Assembly: GCF_011397635.1 (NCBI RefSeq) | Contig: NC_064770.1 | Span: 32,202,598 to 32,266,597 of the forward strand | Reading direction: 5' to 3' | DNA from: Epinephelus fuscoguttatus | Lineage: Eukaryota; Chordata; Actinopteri; Perciformes; Serranidae | Length of the DNA: 64,000 nucleotides | Shown: piece after piece, positions 58,501 to 64,000 of the stretch | How the letters are laid out: every line of letters begins with the position of its first letter | Position numbering within the stretch: position 1 is the stretch's first letter | Position numbers and translations under genes: made by a program | The notes under the pieces: model-generated | Told to the model about the DNA's origin: nothing | What the model saw: only the letters and a program-made list of their open reading frames with translations | The model's database searches: none

Positions 58501-61500
58501 GTTATGCGAGGAGAGAAGTAGTAAATTTCACAGTTTGTTAGAAGCGATGGCGCCGGGTCTTACAGGAATGCCATGGGTCATTGTAAGATTGTGGAGGACA
58601 CAGCATGCCAGGATGATCTTGCACAACTTCTCAGGGGTATAAAGTAGTTTGCCACCGGCCGTATCTGATCCAAACACATCCACCGGCCCTTAAGCACGCC
58701 AAAAGTGCGCTCTACGGCGCGTGTGTGGGCATGTATGTTATTATAGCGCACCTCTTGAGGGGTTTCAGGGTTTGCGTATGGTGTCATCAGCCATGTTTTA
58801 AGGCCATATGCCCGGTCACCCAAACAATATAACATTTTAACATTAACGGAATAGAGACTTACTGAAAATACTAACTTAAAACAACTGAAATAAAAGACTA
58901 GAACAAAAGATGCTCACCAACAAGCCATCCACTTCTCACAGCCCCTGCCTCCAAACGCATTCCCACTGTACTGTTTTGCAAAATAAATGAGTCGTGGGTG
59001 CCTCCTGGCCAGCGGGCCACAGCCTTAAGGTTATGGCAGTCGGCATTACAGCTCATCTGCGCGCTGATGGAGTGATAGTTTTTCTGTTCATGTTATTGTT
59101 AATATTTTAATTGTCACAATGATGAGGGTGAACGTGTGTCAATTTCATGGTAATTTAATCCATTTGGCCAATATATTAGTAAATTAATTATTTTAAAAAA
59201 TGTTAATTAAATCTCTCTTTCGTGAATGTGGTTTTATAGACTCTGCATGTACTTAAAAGGTATGTTTGCATTTTCTAAGTCAGTTCGGCCTTCCTCATTT
59301 GTGCTTATGCATGGTCTGAGGCAGTTCTAAATTTGTTCGCAGAGTAAGAACAAATTCGGGTAAGAAAATATTGATGAATCCTAGATTTGTGCGTCAAACG
59401 ATCGTACACACAGTTTAAGCACAGATTTGTGCGTACGCAGTGTTTGTGAATGAGGCCCAATGTGTCAATCACGTTTACACACCTACTTAGAAACCTTCGT
59501 CTGTCGCTAAAGTTTTCGTAACCGGCTAAATTTTTTGAGTGTTTCCACATCCATCAAACGAATTGTTTAAATGAAAAGCTGTGAAGAAAGTGTGGCTTAA
59601 CCTACAGGATGCATATATCTGCAACAAGAGAGAGGAACAAATTAGAAGTGGACAGCAGGCCAACAAGAAAAAGGAGTGGAAATATATGGATGCAGTGTCC
59701 TTCTCAAAATCTTTCACAGTAAAGAGAAGGTAACGGCAGGCTGTAAAGAAAGGCAGCTATGATGGTGCCTACAGAAGAGTGCAGTTTAATAGCTGCACAG
59801 TATCATTTCATAACTCAGGTAGCCGCTGGTCAAATGTGAGACGTGAGCGGAGAGTGGCGAAGTACCTCCAGTGAGAAGGAGAGGAGCAAGGAAGCAAATG
59901 GGATCATGAATTTTCGCAGCAAATACAACAATAAAATGTGTGGAACTCAGTCTGCAAGGTTTCTCTGTGACAATTTTCAATGGGTTACAGTTTAAAAAGC
60001 CCTAAGACACACTTTCTGTACTCCAACACAACAAACTATCGCTGCCACTCCTCTCTCCAACTCTCAAATACCGTTTTCTTCCCGCAACAAGTCACCTCCC
60101 GTGAGATTTCAGAACAAGACTTCGTTAATGAGACGTGGATACAAAACAGAACGGAGCAAGCGAAAGTTACCATAAAACACTTCATTTCCCTGCAGGGTCT
60201 TTTCCGTAATGCGGTAAGACCTCGTAATAACAATTTGAGCCTGTCAGTGGCAAAAACAAGCACTTTAAGTAGACATAAAGTGACGGGGTGCACCTGCCCC
60301 GAGTGGTTATATTACAGCCTGTTTGCCTCTCAGTACTGGACCAATTTCAAATATTGTTGTTCCCACGGGTCACCTAGAGACAAAGACCTGGGAAAATAGG
60401 TCCATGCTGAAAAATACTGACGAGAATACATGAACGGGATATCGGTTATAACAGTTGCTTTGAAATCTTAATGAAATGTAGCATAGTGCTTATTTATAAC
60501 ATCTCACCAGCTGTTCTTTCCTCTTTCACAGTCCACAACCTGAAGTGTGAGGTGTGTAGCGCTCAGTTTGAGACCAGGCGAGGACTCTCCAGCCACGCCC
60601 GCTCTCACTTGCGCCAGCTGGGCATCAGCGTCTCGGAGAGCAGCGGGGCGCCCATCGATCTCCTCTACCAGATTGCCAAGGAGCGCAACATCGACGGCCA
60701 AACCGGCTCATCTCTTCTGGAGCCGCTCCCAGCCAAGAACTCCTCACCGTCTGTTCCTCAGAAAGATGAGGAGATAGAAGACATGGACTTAGACGAGAAG
60801 CCCATCCCTCTCTCCCTCCTGGCCAAAGCAGCGAAAGCGGTGCCACCCTCTTCCTCCTCCACGCCGACACCTTCTCCTGGTGCCTCTCCAGCTCCGCCTC
60901 ATTCTGGCTCCCCTTCCGCAGTAGTGAGGAAAGCCCCCATTTCCTCATTACTGCCCGTGTCTTCCCCCTTGCGCTCGCCGGAGCACAAGGCTGGGGGAAT
61001 GAAAGGCTTGACCTCTAACCTCTCTGCCCCAGCCACCGTCACAACCAAACCTCTCTGGGCACCACAGGAGAATGACGCCCCTCTCAACCTCAGTAAGTGT
61101 CTCTGATAACAGTAGGTGCTTTCCACAGAGATACTGCCCACTGGGGACCTCCCCGAAAACTACATACCTTAAAGGGATTTTATTTCTGGTTGCATTTGCA
61201 CTGCCAGTAGGAGCGCTGAAGTGACACACTGTAAGCCAGCTGGCGATTCGCTTTGACAAGTCAAAACCACGTTGTATTTCCACTGTCACATATATGCTCA
61301 GTAGATCCTGGACTTCACTGTCGGTCCATTAATCCGTGTTTTATCCACTTCTTATGAACTGTTTGTATTATGTGAGATCTGTTGTTTACACGTCTAACAG
61401 GTTTTTCAAAATGGCAGTTGCTGGTGCTGCATTGGTTCGAGTGTTCCACCAATCATTGCACAAAACACTTCACTCACTTCTTGTGCTGGGAGGGTTCACC

Positions 61501-64000
61501 AATATCTTCCGAAGTTTTTTCTTAAATTTGTTCTTTAAAAAAGATCCTAAAAACGTGTTCTTAAACTGCAGAATTGTTCACACCTGCGTTCTTATAATGA
61601 TGAAACCCATTGTCCTCATGAGTTTAAAGTGTGTGCCAATTGATCCTAATTAGCACAGGCCCTGCAAATCCCCATAAAAGGGAGTGAGACTGCAGGGCTG
61701 TGTGCGCACACAGAAAGTGAAGAAGAGGAAGAAAAGGAATACGGGAGAAGTACGGCAAAAATGCCCAAACAAAAGTCTAAAGAGGGTGGAGCAGAGACTC
61801 ACAACATAAAAGGTGCTTCTGCAGGAAGCGAATGCCAAACGAGTTGTCATATTTTGTAGCAGAGGGGATTAAAAAATAGCACAAAAAAGATTCACAAGAT
61901 GCTAAAAGTATGCGTTGATTAATAAACCATCTGACCCGCAAACTGTGTGAATTATAGTAGCACAACTGTCAGGACTGAGGACAGAGTCGCGCGCCATGGC
62001 GGTGTGTCTGTTGGAGAGACACAGAGAGAAGGGGAGAGAAGGTGAAGGTGGTGAAGGAGCCAGAATGTGTATTTAACCTCTGCTGTTTGTATTTATTTAG
62101 GCCGCACACGTTCTTTCACTTCCTGTAGTAACTGGCACAGGGGTGTGGTTTCACATTATTTTACCTGATCACTCACTGGCGTGGCGGCTCTTAGACAAGG
62201 AGGGTGAGTTTTTGGCTCCAATATTTTCTGTTGACCCTTACTGCAATCACATAATCGCAGTAACGCAGGCCTAATCACATTAATAAAATTTAGTTTCATC
62301 TCATTTTGCTTCAGTTATCCAGTAGTTTGTCTAATAAATCATCGTAAAACGCATCTTTGGATTTCTTTGAAAGAGTCACAGTGAAGAGCCCACTCACCCT
62401 CTTAGCGGCTTTTCTCAGTGATAGTAGTCGCTACATGGGGATAATTTCATGCAGTGTTTCTGTAAGTTATCAATAACTTACTCGAAACGCTTAATAACGA
62501 TCCACCAGTGTCAATTTCTAGCGTGATCAATCACTAATTATTACGTGGCATGGTTCCCTTTGATATAACGGATGTGAACTGAAGTGTTATCGTTGCGTTT
62601 TTTTTAAAGACCATAATGCTTTATAAAATAATCACAATAATGATTTAAAAGTATTATAAATTATAAAAATGTTAACGTAATTTAAATCCTTTAATATTAT
62701 ATGACTGTAGAATTGAGGAAAACGCAGTAACCAGTTATTATTCAAAGATGTCAGCACAAAATGTGCATCAGTTTGCTCTGGAGTGTGCATTGATTCTGTT
62801 CTTACCTAAAACAAATCCCGAATAATCAAACATGGTGAATATCAGAATATTGGTGAAAACTAGTTGGTGAATGAGGCCCATTGATCATTGTTCTGATAGT
62901 GTGGACACAATACAAAGGGGAATTCTTGGAACTGTGAAAAAGTTCCTCTGGTCTGAAAAAGCCTATTGTAAAAAGTTACATAGTTGATCTCTTGAGTCTT
63001 GATGAAGTTGTTTCCTCTCCATGTGCAGCCCTGGAGGTGGACCCCAACAAGGACATCGTCTGCCAGCTGTGTGGCGCCTGGTTCGAGACTAGGAAAGGCT
63101 TGTCCAGCCATGCACGTGCCCACCTGCGGCACTTTGGGGTGGAGTACTCTGAATCCAAGGGCTCTCCCATCGACCTCCTGAACCAGCTCATCGATACCGA
63201 CGACTTCAAGCACAAAGCCAGTGTGCTGCAGCTCGACAGCCACGCGGAGCCACGCGGCCTCACGACCACCATCTCCTCCCCGAAGCAGTCCCTGCTGAGC
63301 CTCTCTTCCTCTTCCTCTTCATCGCTCCTCTACAAGGTGACCACAGCTGGGGGTGGGTCGACATCCAAAGCTACCTCTTCCTCTGCCTCGTCTTTACTTG
63401 GCCCGCCTGCCAAGCGTCTCAAGTCCTCTTCCATGCGGGTCTTCCGCCTGAGTAGTGGGGAGCTCATGGCCCTTCCACACAGTGAGTGCTCTTTCACAGG
63501 ATTTGTGGTACTCTTCTTCCTAAATAATACTTTTTCTGTTTAACAGATTACATTCATGTCTCTCATCTCCTAGATGAACCTCCAAAGGAGATAGGCTGCG
63601 AGTTCTGCGGGGAGTATTTCGAGAACCGTAAAGGCCTCTCCAGCCACGCCCGCTCACACCTGCGCCAGATGGGCATCACCGAGTGGTCCGTCAACGGCTC
63701 CCCGATCGACACGCTGAGGGAGATCATCTCAAGACGCGGCCTGCCTTGCGCCCTTCCTCTAAAACCTCTCAAAACTCCACCTCCGTCCTCTCCGGGACCC
63801 CCTCGCTCACCTCAGCCAACCTCCTCCTCTCCGTCAGCTACCCTCCTCAGCCGTCTGCCCTTCGCCTTCGCCCGCCCCTCCAGCCCTCCTCAGCCCGCGG
63901 CGTCTAAATCAAGCTCGGCTACACCAACATCTTCCAGCGGGCTGATCCTCAAGCTGAAGCCGGAGCCGGTGCAGGTGGAGGTCACCACGCCAGGAGCTGC
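37433..64000 (+). CDS. wiz: WIZ, widely-interspaced C2H2 zinc-finger chromatin protein (3' end beyond window)
   Basis: Nuclear adaptor that binds the G9a/GLP H3K9 methyltransferases and CtBP corepressors. Coding exons are 37433-37540, 40803-41004, 41261-41336, 44392-44546, 44650-46308, 49316-49756, 53761-54165, 55977-56126, 60532-61092, 63029-63481 and 63574 to the window end. The phase is unbroken across all of them, giving 1545 codons so far. Nine C2H2 fingers begin at residues 352, 391, 518, 565, 826, 894, 1071, 1264 and 1412, separated by long acidic or Ser/Pro-rich linkers. This wide spacing, SWDSDSEKETLD near the N-terminus and GLSSHARxHLR in the last four fingers identify WIZ. The neighbour pglyrp2 agrees with synteny as I recall it. 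The start ATG is the first in frame, given the upstream exon. Confidence 0.94.
37959..39041 (+). mobile_element. TTAA-target DNA transposon (piggyBac/Kolobok-like)
   Basis: TTAA at 37959-37962 and 39038-39041. Inverted ends AAAGCAGCTGTGCGGAACTT and AAGTTCCGGACAGCTGCTTT differ at one position. The body contains the decayed exon at 38459-38645. The neighbouring repeat unit at 37650 keeps an unoccupied TTAA site. Confidence 0.85.
38454..38645 (+). pseudogene. Transposon-borne exon of unidentified family (copy B)
   Basis: ATGGCGGATAAAGAAGG start (MADKEGAPSKRKRTE), an in-frame stop, then KRDSDRARAQTRVNLGRAFT, KWREL, stop, DLKGFKTDPQLALFLIDR and a donor-like GTATGT. Same architecture as 10104-10334, in a different transposon. 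Confidence 0.5.
40803..41004 (+). CDS. wiz: wiz exon 3
   Basis: Residues 37-103, SSRSPNVRDGLMPAKCSWGH onward, ending SLSWDSDSEKETLD. The last string is conserved in vertebrate WIZ as I remember it. Acceptor CCTCTAG, donor GATG|GTAACA. Confidence 0.92.
41261..41336 (+). CDS. wiz: wiz exon 4
   Basis: Residues 104-128, EEELQHFSNPHGLAAHSPGS then PSSGL. Acceptor GTGTCAG, donor CTCAG|GTGAGG, followed by a GAG repeat in the intron. Confidence 0.92.
41337..44391. other. wiz intron between exons 4 and 5
   Basis: GAG microsatellite at 41339-41360, LINE-3'-end-like words (CATTTTATTTATAGGCGC near 42631, CATTTTATTTATAGAGCGC near 43073) and a 19-base C run at 44106-44124. No coding exon seen. Confidence 0.5.
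44106..44124. repeat. Poly-C tract
   Basis: Nineteen consecutive C residues in a wiz intron (G-run on the other strand). Confidence 0.97.
44392..44546 (+). CDS. wiz: wiz exon 5
   Basis: Residues 129-180, RLDSEDDQEPEKLQHLHNKT onward to SQLGQTE. The phase (AG|A) rebuilds RLDSEDDQEPE, a remembered WIZ string, across the junction. Donor GAGT|GTAAGC. The next intron is only 103 bp. Confidence 0.92.
44650..46308 (+). CDS. wiz: wiz large exon 6: fingers 1-4
   Basis: Residues 181-733. Fingers are CVECSIYFKKQVHLQEHIVE (352), CIECGWNLSNRLALADHHRK (391), CTKCNFSTRTSQALANHTKT (518) and CGHCAFLTSSQTVMREHQKL (565), each followed by the closing His and all C-x2-C-x12-H-x3/4-H. Linkers are Ser/Pro-rich and acidic (about 440-510, 590-730). 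The frame stays open past the donor GCAG|GTGAGA at 46309 to a TAA at 46503-46505. The downstream phase shows that the donor is used. Confidence 0.96.
46600..47400. repeat. Three tandem MITE-like units
   Basis: CCACTGGTTTGTGGACTCC ... GCATTTTGGCAGTCGCCATC recurs near 46640, 46930 and 47258. An inverted relative lies at about 52500-52615. Confidence 0.7.
47574..47823. repeat. Inverted repeat with 32-bp arms
   Basis: The arm at 47574-47605 (CAGCGGATGTCTTAGTTACA and 12 more) and the arm at 47792-47823 are reverse complements with one mismatch, enclosing 186 bp. Poly-T/A tracts lie just outside. Confidence 0.85.
49316..49756 (+). CDS. wiz: wiz exon 7: finger 5
   Basis: Residues 734-880, with an acidic stretch EIDSDDDDDDIDEER, VRRFLSEGILDEDPDE, and finger CPYCPDRFHNGIGLANHVRG (826) plus His. 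Ends in a lysine run. Donor AAAAAAG|GTCAGC. Confidence 0.95.
50040..50286 (+). repeat. Abundant fish interspersed repeat (GCACCACTGTGCCGC end)
   Basis: GCATGTCTTTGGACTGTGGG, GAGAACATGCAAACT, GGGTTCGAACC and GCTAACCGCTGCACCACTGT are signature words. A fragment of the same family (ACAACCATTCACACTCACAT) lies at 6420-6480. GGTTCGAACC resembles a tRNA B box. Confidence 0.65.
51535..52402. mobile_element. Non-autonomous hAT element with exact 8-bp target duplication
   Basis: Starts TAGGGGTGGG and ends CCCACCCCTA. GTGGCTAC on both sides (51527-51534, 52403-52410). Length 868 bp, in a wiz intron. Confidence 0.88.
52740..53140 (-). mobile_element. L2/Maui-like LINE 3' fragment
   Basis: The minus strand reads MNWLPMNQRIYFKVLLAYKA, LNGLGPKYISDM, RTLRSSGTGLLPVPRVRTK, matching the conserved end of fish L2/Rex1-group LINE ORF2. 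Confidence 0.75.
53310..53510 (+). mobile_element. 5'-truncated Rex3-like LINE tail
   Basis: About 200 bp homologous to 12410-12600 (TCATCTGGCCTGGGAA, GAGGGACGTCTGGGGTGCT), ending in a GATG/GGAT run as Rex3 copies do. Confidence 0.75.
53761..54165 (+). CDS. wiz: wiz exon 8: finger 6
   Basis: Residues 881-1015. Finger CEFCSAGFDTRAGLSSHARA (894) with closing His, then HLRDFGITNWDVTISPIHIL, followed by a glutamate-rich segment (EEDEEDDEEEVEEEGEG). Acceptor CTCCACAG, donor GCGG|GTAAGT. Confidence 0.95.
54510..54545. repeat. (GT)n microsatellite
   Basis: GT repeat with single interruptions in a wiz intron, just before the CpG-rich block. Confidence 0.95.
54570..54762 (+). promoter_or_regulatory. 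wiz: Candidate internal wiz promoter with alternative first exon
   Basis: Dense CpG from about 54570 to 54960 inside a CpG-poor intron. GCAAAATGGCTGC at about 54663-54675 resembles the YY1 element of TATA-less promoters. A strong donor, GACCG|GTGAGT, lies at 54763. Mammalian Wiz has long and short isoforms. Usage of this site is inferred. Confidence 0.5.
55977..56126 (+). CDS. wiz: wiz exon 9: acidic linker
   Basis: Residues 1016-1065, GDEEEAAEDEDEEELQRPAL then DGVSLSPGKTG and SLSPGDGDADSK. Fifty codons, both ends in phase 1, so the exon could be skipped without a frameshift. Confidence 0.85.
56127..57430. other. wiz intron between exons 9 and 10, left part
   Basis: No exon or clear transposon recognised. 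Short open frames have no family features. Confidence 0.4.
57440..57585. repeat. Interspersed repeat shared with 26295-26390
   Basis: GGTCCAGTATTGAG, GCAGC and AACCACTCAG words recur in the same order in both places. Confidence 0.5.
57586..57944. repeat. TTAA-type MITE (copy 2)
   Basis: TTAA at 57586-57589 and 57941-57944, inverted ends AGTGTGTAGGATTT and AAATCCTACACACT. Length 359 bp. Confidence 0.8.
58242..59458 (-). mobile_element. PIF/Harbinger element with long inverted ends
   Basis: GGGCCTCATTCACTAATATC on the left and GTGAATGAGGCCC on the right. The inverted match extends outward through CACATT/AATGTG. It contains a decayed nuclease on the minus strand. Confidence 0.8.
58560..59086 (-). 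pseudogene. HARBI1-type transposase remnant
   Basis: The upstream block reads YHSISAQMSCNADCHNLKAV, RWPGGTHDSFIL and LEAGAVRSGWLV, followed by a GTGAGC donor-like site. The downstream block (58578-58835) reads LGDRAYGLKTWLMTPYANPE, VERTFGVLKGRWMCLDQI, then shifts frame into YTPEKLCKIILACCVLHNL. The DDE-type acidic positions are largely visible. The N-terminal part is missing and at least one frameshift is present, so it is not functional. Confidence 0.75.
59480..60531. other. wiz intron between exons 9 and 10, right part
   Basis: Single-copy-looking sequence without a recognisable exon. The acceptor tract TTTCCTCTTTCACAG leads into exon 10. Confidence 0.4.
60532..61092 (+). CDS. wiz: wiz exon 10: finger 7 and possible CtBP motif
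   Basis: Residues 1066-1252. Finger CEVCSAQFETRRGLSSHARS (1071) with closing His, then HLRQLGISVSESSGAPIDLL. A Ser/Pro-rich linker ends in NDAPLNL, completed to PLNLT by the next exon and resembling the PxDLS-type CtBP contact. Donor CTCA|GTAAGT. Confidence 0.95.
61490..62880. repeat. Possible Harbinger-like repeat in wiz intron
   Basis: The right end GTGAATGAGGCCCATTG matches the terminal motif of the element at 58242-59458. A weak partner, TTCACCAATATC, lies near 61494. No coding remnant found. Confidence 0.35.
63029..63481 (+). CDS. wiz: wiz exon 11: finger 8
   Basis: Residues 1253-1403. TLEVDPNKDIVCQLCGAW, finger CQLCGAWFETRKGLSSHARA (1264) plus His, HLRHFGVEYSESKGSPIDLL, then a serine run and PPAKRLKSSSMRVFRLSSGE, a possible nuclear-localisation segment. 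Donor CACA|GTGAGT. The following intron is 92 bp. Confidence 0.95.
63574..64000 (+). CDS. wiz: wiz exon 12: finger 9 (cut by window end)
   Basis: From residue 1404. NEPPKEIGCEFCGEYFENRK with finger at 1412, GLSSHARSHLRQMGITEW, GSPIDTLREII, then a Ser/Pro-rich linker and LILKLKPEPVQVEV. The exon is still open at 64000. Confidence 0.95.

Overview
The window is nuclear DNA from a ray-finned fish, probably a percomorph teleost. The evidence is vertebrate-type genes split by GT..AG introns, abundant teleost-style repeats (Tc1/mariner, PIF/Harbinger, hAT, TTAA-target MITEs, Rex3-like and L2/Maui-like LINE ends, CA/GA microsatellites) and an AT-rich intergenic background. Four protein genes can be assembled exon by exon with a continuous reading frame. 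Gene names rest on remembered family sequence, not on a search.

Layout. (1) 2901-16298, minus strand: mcoln1, the lysosomal TRPML1 cation channel, 13 coding exons, 574 residues. About 155-180 bp upstream of its ATG lie two CACGTG boxes resembling TFEB/CLEAR sites. (2) 19008-20203, minus strand: trappc5, a Bet3-family subunit of the TRAPP tether, two coding exons, 188 residues. (3) 20526-21806: a 3'-truncated Tc1 transposon. (4) 23878-24616: a probable solo LTR. (5) 25620-32151, plus strand: pglyrp2, a secreted peptidoglycan amidase, five coding exons, 472 residues, zinc ligands complete. (6) About 36500 to the window end, plus strand: wiz, the widely spaced C2H2 zinc-finger partner of the G9a/GLP histone methyltransferases. 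Eleven coding exons, nine fingers and 1545 codons are inside the window, and the gene runs past position 64000. A CpG-rich block with a splice donor at 54570-54762 looks like an internal wiz promoter.

The genes do not form an operon or a single pathway. From memory, human MCOLN1 and TRAPPC5 lie in 19p13.2, and PGLYRP2 and WIZ in 19p13.12, so the window joins two pieces of conserved synteny. Introns and spacers are mostly transposon debris. Several insertions can be bounded exactly by target-site duplications: hAT at 8134-9190 and 51535-52402, PIF/Harbinger at 14860-15721 and 33520-34649, and a TTAA-target element at 37959-39041 that has an unoccupied paralogous site nearby. I found no CRISPR array, operon or clearly new molecular system. 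The more interesting signals are regulatory (CLEAR boxes, internal wiz promoter, CA repeat at a weak mcoln1 donor) and transposon biology (captured MADF exon; one unidentified transposon-borne exon found twice).
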